Assembly: GCF_026210795.1 (NCBI RefSeq)
Contig: NC_089448.1
Coordinates: 2,108,001 to 2,172,000 of the forward strand
Direction: 5' to 3'
DNA length: 64,000 nucleotides
Source: Rhizophagus irregularis
Lineage: Eukaryota > Glomeromycota > Glomeromycetes > Glomerales > Glomeraceae
The stretch's first letter is position 1; each line of letters begins with the position of its first letter. The translations under genes were made by a program, and so were the position numbers. The notes under the pieces were generated by a model. That model had not been told where the DNA came from, did not search any database, and was given only the letters and a program-made list of their open reading frames with translations. Positions 1-12,888 of this stretch are shown here, one piece after another.

Positions 1-1194
1 AAAGGTTTGAATTTCCTTAATTCTGTCAAGGTAAAAATCGCATTTGTAATTTAATTTTTTCATTTCAAATTTTCGAACTTTAAAGTATTAACAAGCATAA
101 ATGTTAACTTTTAATAGATGGTTCATCGGGATATTAAATCTGAAAATATATTAATTACACATCATGATATTGCTAAAATTACAAATTTTAGTAGAAGATT
201 TGATGATGATGCTGGTAATATTGAGATATCTAAAGAATATTTTCGATATAATGCTCCCGAAATTTTAAGAAGAGGATTTACAGGAGAAAAGGAGAAAAAA
301 GACAAGTATTCTAAGTATGATACCAAATGTGAAGTTTATAGTTTTGGTATTCTCCTTTGGGAGATTGCTGAACGTAAAATTCCATACGAGCAATTCAAAG
401 ATTTTATTGAAGTTATAAGAAAAGTAGTAGGTGGGTATCGGGAAAAATTTAGAGCTGGTACTGATATTCCGAAGAAATATCAAGATCTTGTAAATAAATC
501 TGTTGATTCAAATCCGGGTTCTCGACCTATATTCTCAAGGATGTTAACAGATCTTCAGGATATTTTCAGAAATCTTGAAGCACCCACAAGTCGTCCCATT
601 AGTAACATAGCTCCTCCTGTACGAAAAATGACTCAAAGTACAATAGAAGCGATAGAAGATTATGCAATTAATTTGGATTCAGATTCATTTAACACGGTTT
701 GGGATTCATTTGATTATATGACGCTTAATAAAGCAATTGAACTTCATAAAACCGACAGCAAGAAGGATAAGAAAATATTATATAAATGTTTTGATACTTA
801 TGCTGAAATGGATAATCCAAAAGCAAAATATTGGAAAGCTTATTATATTTCAAAAGGTTGGTCTAACCTTGAATGTTCTGAAAAGGAAAAACATAAATTG
901 TCTGTTCAATTATTTAAAGCAGCTGCTGATTATGGTGAAAAGTTTCCTGATGCTCAACTCCGTTATGCATTAATGGTTATGCAAGGCAAAGGTGTCAAAC
1001 CAGATAAAGATGAAGCGATTAAATATTTTCTTAAAGCTGCTAAAAATGGACATTTCGTAGCTATGTTTAACATTGCCACTTATTACTACTCTATACACGA
1101 ATATGAATTAGGGAATTATTATATGATAAGTTCTGCTAATAAGGGCTTCGAACAAGCAATTAACTATTGTAAAAAGAAAAATATTTCTTATTAA
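1..1194 (+). CDS. Pseudokinase with Sel1 repeats, 3' part (copy 1)
   Basis: Partial gene entering from the left edge. Bases 1-30 are the end of an exon that reads KGLNFLNSVK; an 87-bp intron (31-117, GTAAAA...AATAG) joins it in phase 0 to a 358-codon exon. The protein is the C-lobe of a kinase fold followed by Sel1-like helical repeats. The catalytic-loop motif VHRDIKSEN is intact, but the DFG position reads TNF (Asp to Asn), so phosphotransfer is doubtful. The APE motif (APEIL) and the subdomain IX motif (YSFGILLWEIAE) are present. About two Sel1 units follow, with GKGVKPDKDEAIKYFLKAA typical of the family. It is a paralogue of the full gene at 18178-20447, with the same intron position. Product inferred to be a signalling scaffold; function unknown. 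Confidence 0.85.
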
Positions 1195-3303
1195 TTATAG
1201 ATTTTTTGTATAAAGTTTTATATTTGTACTCAATAAGTATTAGAAAATTACACTCTTATATCTAAGGATTCTCGAGGAAGATATAGGAATATAATAACGG
1301 GAGGGTTCAATTTTAGCCAAAATTTTTTATGGGTATTAGATAAGTATTAACCGAGCTTAAATTACTGTAGTAGTAATTATTCGAGTGTTTAAATAAGTCA
1401 AACATATTTAATTAAATCAAATGATGCCGAAGCTTGCTTTGAAGATATCATATGCTTCTTAATTTTACTGTGTGCATAATAAACCATTATAAATACATTA
1501 TTTTGAAACTATTATTAATGTAACTATAAAAAATTTTCGCAGTTTTTTGTCTATTTTAATGAAATCCATAAATTTTAATATTTTTTTTTGGACCGGAAGT
1601 TTATATTCAATAATAAAATTGTAACACTTAAAAATCACTCAGCATTTTAAAAAACATCTAAAAAAATAAGTTTGTAATTTTGCGTTCAATACATTTTAGA
1701 TTTTTAGAAGCACTGAAGTGTCAACTAATATAGTAATATGTTCATCATTTACATAAATCGTTATTGTCGGTTAATTATTACGAAAAATATTATTCCTTCG
1801 CCCAATATGCGTGCGAGATCGATAATAACATTAATTAATTATCTTCTATCATTTATTACTTTTTGTAATATTTTTGAAAGGTGATGCAGCTTTGGGCAAG
1901 CTATCGATTATTGTTGAATAGTGTTTAATATATAAATGGAATACCATTAACGGGAAAAATTATCTTTAAATTTAGAATAGTAAACATGTTAACGTGTACT
2001 ATTTCTCAATATACAGTTCATATAAACCCAATTAGCCGACATCAATATGGCAAAATTCTTATCCCTATTGTGTGATTATGTCTGCTGAGGTTCTATTAAA
2101 TCGTCATCGTATATATACAATATTCCAATTATTAGTTATATTATAAATTATGTCTTTTTTTTTATTTATTTAAAAGAGATTTCAAATTAAATAATCCTGC
2201 CTCAGTCTATTAGGATTAAGTAATGTAAAATGATACAATTAAAAGAATATTGCATTATAAAAAAAAGGAATGTTTTAAATTACATTACAAAATGAATATT
2301 ATTTGAAAAAATATAGCCAGACTAAAGCATACTCAATAGTCGACATGGATACGTGCATCACATATTTCTCTTCGTATATATGATCTTTATCATCAACCTA
2401 TAATACTTTCCTTCACTATAATTTCTCAGCCTAATATAAATACCATACGTACTATTGGCTAATTTTTCTAATTCAATATATCCGACTGAACTACTATCTG
2501 GTATACCGTTATTTAAAAAATCCTTACCCGAATTTATCGTACTCATTTCAATGACGCAATGATCTTACCTAAATAACTAAAAAAATATTTGTAGAGATTA
2601 TTCATTGCTATTATTAATCATATCCTCTCTTGGGACAATATGATTGGGTCATCGCAGCAGATCGCAATCATCGCATCTCCAGCTAAAGTATAACGTGCTT
2701 TGTTTTTTTACTTTTATTTTTTAATATTTTTTTTCGGTTCTTATAATTCCGATTATTAAAGACCAAAATTATTTTCGAATTTTTTTAAAACTGAAAAAAT
2801 TTTTATTTTTTCGGTTTTTTATTCTCAGTTTTTTTTTTCAAGTTTTAATAATAATTAGAATTAACAAAAAAGACTTTTTTACTATTGTTATTGTTTTATT
2901 ATTCGTTTTTTATTGTATTTATTATAACTAACACTAATAAAAAGACAAAAAATTTGGTACAACATTAAATAATAAATATTTTTTCATTCCTTTTGTATTT
3001 AAAGCAAATTACTCATTCTTAAATGAGATTTTTTAACTTGCTCAAAATCTTTTTAATTGATCAATTGACCAAATTTTTTTTTTAAAGAGAACAATATAGT
3101 TAAAAGATGAAATAATTAATAAAAATGAAATTTTTTACTTCATCTATAATTGTATTAAAAATAGTAAAAAATTTTTACGTGATTCATATAGTTATAGGTG
3201 ATTAGGTTATTTTTAGTTATATTGATAGTTACATAAATAAATCACAACTATATATATAACTGATATTTATGATAATACTGGAATAAATTGAAGACAATAA
3301 CAA
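1195..3303. repeat. Duplicated 3' flank, paralogous block copy 1
   Basis: No convincing gene. The whole stretch downstream of the pseudokinase gene aligns by eye with 20448-22308, sharing blocks such as TTCTCGAGGAAGATATAGGA and GGTGATGCAGCTTTGG. Copy 1 contains about 200 bp (roughly 2482-2678) that copy 2 lacks. Similarity stops abruptly near 3303, marking a duplication boundary. A 62-codon open frame at 2358-2546 (minus) is not kept open in copy 2, so I do not call it a gene. Confidence 0.75.
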
Positions 3304-3496
3304 GTATATATCCCATCGGTATTATGTATACACCGATGGATTTTTTTGTAAGCTATATGATTATTCACTTTAAAGACCCACGCGTTCAATTACGACGCCA
3401 ATAGAAGAAATAGACACAAATCATTTACCCAATCAATTAATCCACAAAATTACAGAATGTTTCATGGGTGAAATAGGGATGAAAGAATAATGTGGA

Positions 3497-3740
3497 ACGA
3501 AATGGATATGGAATGATAGGAGACGAAATAGTGGTGGGAAAATGATAGGAGGTGAAATAGTGATTAAAGGAACGAAATGATGATGAAAAAGCGATATAGA
3601 ATGAAATGGTGATAGAAAAAATGATATAGGACGAAATGGAGATGAAAGAGTATATTGAATGAAATGGAGATGGAAAAAGAATGATAGGAGATGAGACAGT
3701 GATGGAAAAAATGATAGAAGACGAAACGGCGAGGAAAGGA
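3497..3740. repeat. Degenerate minisatellite, about 30-bp unit
   Basis: About eight imperfect purine-rich units of roughly 26-32 bp, each beginning close to ACGAAATGG or ATGAAATGG and ending in ATGATAGGA-like sequence. It creates spurious pyrimidine-coded open frames (Phe/Ser/His-rich) on the minus strand, which I regard as artefacts. Confidence 0.75.
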
Positions 3741-4730
3741 ACAGCATGGCATATTAAGAAAGAAACAAAAAAACCGTAAAGCCCAATAAAGTGAAAAGCC
3801 CGACCAAAAAAAAGAAAAAGATAGTTAGATTATAAAGAAAATAAATTTTCAATTCCAAAAGACCCAAAAAATAACTTACCATTTATTAGGATACTAATGC
3901 CAAAGCTTTAAAGTCGTTAAAAGATGGAAAGAACTACCTACAAAAAGTGACGAAGTGGAACAAATGGAGGTGGAAGTGACGAAATAAAATGAAAAGAAGA
4001 GAGAATAGTTAATATTAATGAAGGAAAAAAAGACATACACAACGTTAAGAAATATGTATAACTTACCGAAAGCTAAGGAAGCAACTACAAAAAAAAATAA
4101 AATCGCGTAAATATGATGAGTGACGCAATACAAATAAAAACATGTGACACTGGTGCTGAGCACCACTGGACCACTGATGATGTTTCATAGTAACTTATTA
4201 TAACCAAATCCATATCCAGATTTTTGAATAATGATTTTAATTCAATGGTTTAGTTAAATTAATAATGTATTCGAGTAAAATGAGTATCAAAAGAAGAATA
4301 ATAAATGAAATGAACAAATTCTAATACATGTTCAAATATTGTTCGCAAGTTGATTATAAGTTTAAGATTGACGTAATATAAAATAATAAGAAATAATTAT
4401 AAAATTTATAATTAATTAATAAAAATATTTGTAGTACTTTCATAATATTAAAGTTTTTTCTAAATACTTCTAAAAAATTAGTTGATAATTATTTTTCCAC
4501 AATTCCTTAATTAATCCGAATTTCATTCTACATTCAAACGTCAAATCATTAATATAAATAGCTATATTATTATAAATATAATTTAATACATATTATTTTA
4601 TTATTTTTTGTTGACTAATTATTACCATATTAAATTCCTAATTATAAACAATAAAACTACTGTAACCATCTTTAATTTACTTAGTATTACATTATAATAC
4701 TAAATTTTTCTATTTAAACAAACTCATTGG
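3741..4730. other. Non-coding A+T-rich stretch
   Basis: No gene recognised. A minus-strand open frame of 90 codons (3894-4166) has low-complexity hydrophobic composition and no family signature. Confidence 0.5.
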
Positions 4731-4760
4731 TCCCGGTGCGAAGCAACGGGTGACTGCTAG
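4731..4760 (+). other. Helitron-like 3' terminus candidate
   Basis: A short GC-rich hairpin (CCCGGTGC-GAA-GCAACGGG) is followed about seven bases later by CTAG and then T. Helitron 3' ends are a subterminal hairpin followed by CTRR, with insertion before T. No 5' TC end or Rep/helicase gene was identified, so this is only a candidate terminus of a non-autonomous element. Confidence 0.35.
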
Positions 4761-4761
4761 T

Positions 4762-7059
4762 ATTTTAATAAATTTATTTGTAAAAAAAGACAAAATTTTG
4801 TTCTCGATCGTATTTTTGATAATTGGTCGATTCCACACGCAGAAGGTGCCGTCACACCAAGATCGGCAAATAGCATCTTAAAAAGATAAAAGCAAAAAAG
4901 TCTATTGTCAGCAAAATCAAATCAAAAAATAATATAAGAACACCTTTTTTCTCAAAACATAGTACTAATAGTAATAAACGATATCATTAAAAGTGGTTAA
5001 AAGAGTTTGCGTAAAATGACCAGGGCGAAAATAATATATAGTTCTTGCCTTTTTGGATAATTCAGGTTAATTAATTTTAACTAAATTTGATCATTATATT
5101 TAAATTACAGATTTTTAAACAGCTAAAACATAGCTAAAATTTAATTTAGAAAAAAAAATAAAAATTTTATTACTATTTTTAGATATTAACTGTGATTCTG
5201 CGTACAACGGACTACTCCTGGACAATATCTCTATATATTTTTCGGGTACTAATGGACTCATTATTTAAGGCAAAAGAGCGAACAATGGACCAATACGCGA
5301 AGTTCCTACTAACACACAGCAAGACAAAACTTCATACTAGGGTTAAAGACAAAGAATAAACAAATAATATTGTTTTAATTGCAAAGTGAAAGAATAGGAT
5401 TTCAAAGTCACTCTTAAGCCCTGTAAAAAAAGTCGATCCGTTTTTTATATTCCATCTTATTTTCCCTAAAGGGCTCATATTTATCCCGGAATTTATCGAA
5501 TTATTTACATTTTCCGTGAATGGATCCGTGAAAGGCTCATTTTACGGAGTTTTTACAGAAATAACGGATAAAATTTTTTTAGGAAAGTAATAGTACAATG
5601 AGAATAACATAATAATAAGACAGTCGAAGTTAAGAAGGATAACCTATCATAACCTGGATATAAGAATTTCAAGATGACCAGGCAATTTTGTTCTTATTAA
5701 GCAATGGCCAATACAAAATAGCAACAATCAGACAGGAAACAATTTTGGAAGAAGACCGATTTAATCAAACAAGAGAAGAAAATAAATGATATAAGGGTAG
5801 AGGTGCATCTTATGGCAATAGATACTGTATGATGTTATCAAACACGAACAACAAAAGGGAGAGATGGAGAAGGATGAAATTTAAAATAGTAATAAAAAAA
5901 TGTATATTAATCGACTGAATATATAAAAGTTATATTAATACGATAAAATCAATTATGTTTGCATAGTATCTAATGATGAAACAGGATCTAAAAAAGAAAG
6001 TCTGTTAATCAAAAATAAATGGAACTTTAATATTTAGATGAAGTAACCAAATAATGTGATCGTAAGTTATCGAATGATTACCCCATCATATTACAAGGAT
6101 ATTTATTGAAAGAATAATAAAGTCACTCTTAATTTTTTTGTAATAAGGGATAAATGTTTTTAAGTTTTTTGCAGAAAGAAACGTAATATGACTAATGATG
6201 GTTTAACTCGTGTAAATAAATAATTGACTTACACTGATCATACATCAACTTTCAAATTATCAGAAATAACTAGCTATTTTATATCAATTTTTCTATTACT
6301 AATTTTGGTTAGGCATTTTAAGGTGTAGGTAAGTATTTTTCATTTCGTTAATTCTCTCTAAGCTTGTTTTCTTCATTCTTTGGTTTTCAGTTTGCTCTTT
6401 GTGCTCAGCTGGTTATTTTCGTCCGCTTTCTTCATCAATTCGTCTCTTTTCTTTTTTGGACTTTAGTAGTTAAATTGGTTTAAAATGAAATTGAAAAAAT
6501 GAAAGCGAAAATGAAATATTACCTGATGAGAAAGCCCAACCAACCAAATCTTTTCCTTTTTAGATAATCAATTGTTTTATTAAGAACTTCAAATTTTACT
6601 ATATCGGTATTTAGTCATGAGATAAATTATTATTGTCAATAGATATCAAAATAATTGCTAAAAGAAACGTCACGGTTTAATTACTGTATATGTTTCACCA
6701 AATACACAAATAATGTATGAATTTCAATAAGAAATCTAGATTCTAAAATTTAATAAGTTACATATTGAACTGGATTATTTATTTGACCTTGGCAAAAAAA
6801 TAAAAATATAACTCATATAAATTTATTATAAATAAATACACAAAATCAACTACATATGGGGATCTTTTATAACCGTCTTAAATGAATAATAAATAATCAA
6901 CTATACTTTAAGCTAATATAAATAATGTTTTTAAAGTAAAATATGTCGAATGTGTTCCTTTTGCCATAGCATATTTTGAAAATTTCAACGAATTAATTTT
7001 ATAAAATATGATTATTGTTAATTTAATAATCTTCAATTGAACTATTAAATAACAAATTT
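4762..7059. other. Intergenic, no gene seen
   Basis: A+T-rich DNA. No open frame with family signatures, no RNA gene and no clear repeat was recognised. Confidence 0.5.
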
Positions 7060-10000
7060 TCAGAGTATTTCAGTTTTAACTAGAAATACCAAAATAATTA
7101 GTTTCATATCTTAAAAAAAATAATGATGTAAAATGTCATTAAAATTAATACTTACTGCAAAAATCATCAGAATCACAACTAGCTTGCACATTTGAGGCCG
7201 AAGTTGAACTATTATCTGAACGATAACTAATTTGAGATTCTGAATCTTAATACAAATTTTATCGTTAATAATCAGTAAATTATAACTTAATAAAACAAAA
7301 TTTATTAATATATAAACACATTACAAATACCTTTTCTTAATTTAATTCCAACAATCATCTTTTTAAATTCATTCAATACTTCCTTAATATCTGGCCTTTG
7401 TTCGGGCTCTTGCCTCCAGCAATTTTTGTAAAGATTTTCATATTCCTTAGGGGTATCGGGAACTGGAGTTTCTCGAATTCCACTAATAACAGAAATAGCA
7501 ACTGTTTTATTATCACAATCTTTAAATGGAGGTTCTCCACTGGAAATTTCCCACATTAATACACCAAAGCTATATATGTCTGAAGGTTTAGTATATTTGT
7601 AATTTGGATCTGATAAACGCTTTGGCTCAATATAAGAAGCAACACCAATAGTGCCAATAAAAGTTGTTGTATTATCTTGAATTTTTGAAATACCAAAATC
7701 TGTAATCTTAGCATTATCATCATGAATAACAATATTCTTTGAATGCTAAAATAAAAAAAAGTCAATGTTGACAATCAACAATAATTGCTATAGCAAATAA
7801 GAATAATACTTACAAGATCTCTATGTAAAATATTTTCGTTATGTAAATAATTTAATCCTTCTGCAATTTGAAATGCTAATTTTTTCTTATTATCCCAAGT
7901 TAATTTCTCAAAATTTTCTTTGAGATAATTTTGTAAATCACCACCATTAGCGTATTGCATTATAAGGAAATGATCATTCGTTTTTTGATCTAAATTAAGA
8001 AATTTATTAAAAAAATAATTATAATAATAAATATACGTAGTACAAATAACTTTTTAAATTACCAATACTAATGCCTAAGCAACGCACAATCCTTTCACTA
8101 TAATCAAGTCGCAAATGTATTTTTAATTCATGAATAAATTCGTCTAGTAAATCATGCTTTATGTTAGTTGCTTTAGTCAATTTTTTACAAATGACGTTAT
8201 CATTTAGTTTGTTCCAAATTGCTTTTGAAATTTGTCCAAACCCTCCTTGTTTAAATGATTCAACATTTTCTAATTCATTATAAGGTATCAATTTAATTTT
8301 TTCATGATCTATGGCATCTTCAATCCAATTTTTCGCATTGATTATATTTACATTTTCATTTTTTACTTCTTTAAAACATTCAAATACTAATTTAACATTA
8401 CCCTTTATCAATCCAGTTTCATCTTCTATATTATCTTGGTTTATTGCTGCTCTTTCATACCAATAATAAGCTTTTATTTCATCTTTTTCAATACCAATTC
8501 CTTTTTCATAGTAGAGATTAAGTTTCTTTTGTGCATAAACATATCCTTGTTCAGCTGATTTTTTAATCCATTCAAATGCTTTAACATCATTTTTATCAGT
8601 ACCTATTCCATTTTCATAATATAAACCTAAATTGTATTGCGCAACTTTATACTCATTGTTTGCCGAAATTTGATACCAATCAAAGGCTTTATGTTCATCC
8701 TTTTCAATTCCAATTCCTTTTTCATAACATAAGCCCAAGTTATATTGCGCATATTTATTTTCATCTGCTGCTTTTTGATACCAATAAAAAGCTTTAATTT
8801 CATCTTTTTTAATGCCAATTCCATTTTTATAATATGATCCTAAATTACATTGTGCATATTTATTTTCTTTTTCTGCTGCCTCTTGGTACCAATAAAATGC
8901 TTTTTCCAAATTTTTTTCAATTCCAATTCCATTTCCATAAAAAAAACCAAGTAGATTTTGTGCATCACTATGCCCTTGCTCAGCTGATTTTTCAAACAAA
9001 TTAAATGCTTTAAATTTATCTTTTTTAATATAACTTCCATCTTCACAGTATAAATCTAATAAACTGTATCGAGCAGATTCATTTCCATTTTCCTCTGCTT
9101 TTTGATACCAATAAAATGCATTTTCAAAGTCTTTTTCAACCAATTTATAAAAATCACCAAGCTCATTTTGTGCATTACTATATTCTTGTTTAGCTGATTT
9201 ATAAAACCATAAAACCGATTTAATTTCATCTTTTTTAGTGCCAACTCCATTTTTATAACACAAACCTAATTTGTATTGCGCATATTTATCTTTACTTTCT
9301 GCTGCTTTTTGATACCAAAAGAAAGCTGTATCCTCATCTTTTTTAGTACCAATTCCATTTTCATAAAAATGACCAAGTTTATTTTGTGCAAAACTATAGT
9401 CTTGTTTAACTAATTCTTTAATGTATTCAAATGCTTTAATCTCATTTTTTTCAATACCAATTCCATTTTCATAACATAAACCTAAATTATATTGTGCAAG
9501 TTCATTTCCATTTACTGCTGCTTTTTGATACCAATAAAAAGCTTTTTTCAAATCTTTTTCAACTCCATTTCCATTTTCATAAAAAAATCCAAGTTTATTT
9601 TGTGCATTAGGATATTCTTGTTTGGCTGATTTTTCAAACCATTCAAATGCCTTAACATTATCTTTTTTAATACTATTACCAATCCCTTTTTCGTAACATA
9701 AACCTAAATTATATTGTGCAAATTTGTTTCCACTTTCTGCTGCTTTTTGATACCATAATAAAGCTTCTTTAAAATTTTTCTCAGTACCAATTCCATTTTC
9801 ATAGAAATATCCAAGTTCATTTTGTGCATTACTATAATTTTGTTTGGCTGATTTTTCAAACCACAAAAGTGCCTTAATTTTATTTTTTTCAATACCAATT
9901 CCATTTTTATAGCATAAACCTAAATTATATTGTGCATTTTTATCTTTATTTCTTGCTGCTTTTTGGTACCAATAAAAAGCTCTAATTACATCTTTTTCAA

Positions 10001-11195
10001 CACCAATTCCATTCTCATAGAAATGACCAAGTCTATTTTGTGCAGTATTATGTTCCTGTTCTGCTAATTCTTTAATGTATTCAATTGCTTTTTGATACCA
10101 ATAAACAGCTTTAACTTCATCTTTTTCAATGCCAATTCCATATTCATAACATAAGCCCAAGTTATATTGTGCACATTTATTTTCATCTGCTGCTTTTTGA
10201 TACCAATAAAAAGCTTTAACTTCATCTTTTTTAATGCCAATTTCATTTTCATAACATAAACCTAAATTATATTGTGCAAATTTATTTCCATTTTCTGCTG
10301 CTTTTTGATACCAATAAAAGGCTTTAACTTCATCTTTTTTAATGCCAATTTCATTTTCATAACATAAACCTAAATTATATTGTGCAAATTCATTTCCATT
10401 TTCTGCTGCTTTTTGATACCAATAAAAGGCTTTAACTTTATTTTTTCTAATACCAATTCCATTATCATAACACAAGCCTAAATTATATTGCGCATCTTTA
10501 TCTTTTTCTGCTGCCTTTTCATAATAATAAAAGGCTTTAACTTCATTTTTTTTAATTCCAATTCCATTTTCATAACATATACCTAAATTACATTGTGCAA
10601 ATACATTGCCATTTTCTGCTGCTTTTTGGTACCAATAAAAAGCTTTGGCATCATCTTTTTCAATGCCAATTCCATTTTCATAAAATAAACCTAAATTATA
10701 TTGTGCAGATTCATTTCCATTTTCTGCTGCTTTTTGATACCAATGAAAGGCTTTTTCCAAATCTTTTTCAACTCCAAACCCATTTTCATAAAAAAAGCCA
10801 AGTTTATTTTGTGCACTAGTACATTCTTGTTTGGCTGAAATTTTATACAATTCAAATGCTTTTATAAAGTCCTTTTTAGTACCAATTCCATTTTCATAAC
10901 ATTTGCCTAAATTATATTGTGCAAATTTATTTTCGTTTTCTATTGCTTTTTGGTACCAATAAAAAGCCTTTTCTAAATTTTTTTCAATCTTTTCATAAAA
11001 ATTGCCAAGTTGATTTTGTGCACCACTATATCCTTGTTCAGCTAATTTTTTAAACAACTCAAGTGCTTTAGGAATATCTTGTTCGGTACTAATTCCAGTT
11101 TTATAATGCATGGCCAATTTGTACTGTGCATCTTCATTTTCTCTCGCTTCTGAATACTTATTAAAAACACTATTTTTTTTCTGTTCTTCAGTCAT
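7060..11195 (-). CDS. Sel1-repeat/protein kinase fusion, multi-exon
   Basis: Exon 1 (11195-8063) encodes about 26 Sel1 repeats of about 36 residues (consensus A-Q-Y-N-L-G-x-C-Y-x-x-G-I-G-x-x-K), then the kinase N-lobe: glycine loop QGGFGQISKA, lysine in VICKKL, helix-C Glu in FIHELKIH. A 73-bp intron (7990-8062) leads to exon 2 (7989-7814: hinge MQYANGGDL, then LHRDL). A 68-bp intron leads to exon 3 (7745-7331: HSKNIVI, intact DFG in ITDFGISK, APE-region variant YIEPKRL, C-lobe). Splice phases 1-0-1 keep the frame open. A probable exon 4 (7245-7156, Ser-rich tail) and a tiny last exon ending at 7060 are inferred from splice motifs only. Total about 1,277 residues. All catalytic residues are present, so this is probably an active kinase with a large protein-interaction solenoid. 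Start: first ATG of the open frame. Confidence 0.85.
8430..11100 (-). repeat. Tandem Sel1-coding DNA repeats, about 108-bp unit
   Basis: The Sel1 units of the overlying gene are also similar at nucleotide level, for example the repeated stretches encoding FYWYQKAA and YNLGLCYENGIG. Some neighbouring units, such as those around 10200-10420, are nearly identical, suggesting recent unit duplication or conversion. Confidence 0.8.
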
Positions 11196-12104
11196 TATTT
11201 AGATAGATAATTCAAATGATACTAAAATACAAATACAGTAATTATATACTTTGCAGAAACCTATTGATTTTGAAAAATATGGTAAAAATATTTTTAAAAT
11301 ATGATTGACATATTGCGTGTACATTTCTGTTAACTCTGTTGTAACTCGATAACGGCAATATGTTGAACATATGTTAAAAAACACATGATTAAAATATGTT
11401 TAAAATATGTTTACTATATATCAAAAATATGTCAAAATTTATGAAAAAAATGTGATATTTATATTTTTATTATATATCAAAAATATCATTATAATATATT
11501 GCAAGTAATACAATTTATTATATATTAAAAATACACTAAAATATTACAATTATACATTTTACATTGAAATTATAATAAAAACAAAACTATTATAATGCCT
11601 TCACTGCACAATTTTTGATTTGGATCATTGTGATTTATTCGCAAGGAAATTTCCAAGTCAAATCATGTGACTTCTGATTCTCCTTTCTGTACGACCCTCT
11701 CAATGATAAGGAAACAAAATTATTACTGTACTTTTTTGTATGTTCGCCATTCTCACATCTTATCTCCCTTTTGCAACTCTCCTGGTCACTTCCTTTCCAT
11801 CTCATTTGGAGGTCACACTTATTCTTCTGCGATTTTCTTCAGACTGTTAAATACTATAAGTTGCGGGTAGGATAATAAATAGTAGTAGTAATTAGTCTAG
11901 ATTTCTTGTATGATATTTTGCAATACACTGTAGGTTATTTTTATTAGTATATTTGCTTGTTTGTGGACGTGTAAATTTTCAATAAGTAATTTTATTTCTA
12001 TTTATACAATACAAGATGCTTGATCATTTAAAAAAAAAGTAAAGTCAAAACATTAGTAAGAAATTCGTTAAAGAAATAAAACCAAAGGAACTTCCAATAC
12101 TTAC

Positions 12105-12888
12105 CAAAATCTACAAATCCAAGGTTCCATTGCCTAAAAATGAAATAAATAAAATTGAAATTTTAATAAAATGCTCAATAAAGAAAATTTTTTAAAAAAA
12201 ATTCTGAAGATTCTTACCATAAATTAAGTGTATGCACAACTGTTTAAAAAAAAGAAATAAATAAACTGTTAGTAAAGTTCGCTAAAAATAAAAAAAATTT
12301 AATAAAAAATTTTGAGACTAACCAAAATCCTGAGCTAAGAAACTAAAGAGCTGCTAAAAAAGAAAAAATCAAAATGTTATAAATGACAGTTCGTCAAAGA
12401 GGTCCTGCACATCTAAAGTAATTCAGCCAGTACAGTTGCCTAAAAAGAAGAAACAAATGAACATTTAGCAAAAGTTTATTAAAAAATATAAAATAAACAA
12501 ATAATAAAATCACCCTCTAAAAATCTGCAACTACAAAAGAAAGAAAAATGAAAGGATGTTGATAAATGTTTCATTTCGTCAAAAGTGAAAAAAAAAAGAT
12601 AAAAAAGTTACCAAAAGTCCACATCTAAAGAGACAGCATCCAAAGAGGCCAGATATGCCATAATAAGAGCTACAAAAGAAAAAAATCAAAACATTAATAA
12701 ATATTTGTTAAAATAGAAATTCTAAAAAAAGAAATACCCACTCAATTCCAACGCGCACAAAGATTTAAAAACTTGCTAAAAAAGAGAGTAAATTGTAACA
12801 TTAGTAAAATGTTTTGAAACTTTTAAAAACTTCCGAATACCCTTACCAAAAATCAACATATCTGAAGATCCCATTATATGTTTCGTTG
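12105..12888 (-). other. Array of mini-exon-like units, about 100-bp period
   Basis: On the minus strand, acceptor-like TTTTTAG or TTTGTAG motifs and donor-like GTAAG/GTTAG/GTAA motifs bracket short segments at 12133-12105, 12239-12218, 12353-12323, 12669-12612, 12775-12738 and 12888-12847 (22-58 bp). Several end in GATTTTTG or ACTTTTG immediately before the donor. Less complete units lie at about 12439 and 12530. The segments share no long open frame that I can follow. It may be a repeated-exon gene, a non-coding RNA or a decayed tandem repeat. Confidence 0.4.

Noticed and set aside
2358-2546. 62-codon minus-strand frame with protein-like wording
   Set aside because: Lies in the duplicated flank and is disrupted in the second copy; no start context or family support.
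3433-3752. Ser/Phe/His-rich open frames on the minus strand
   Set aside because: Produced by the 30-bp purine-rich minisatellite.
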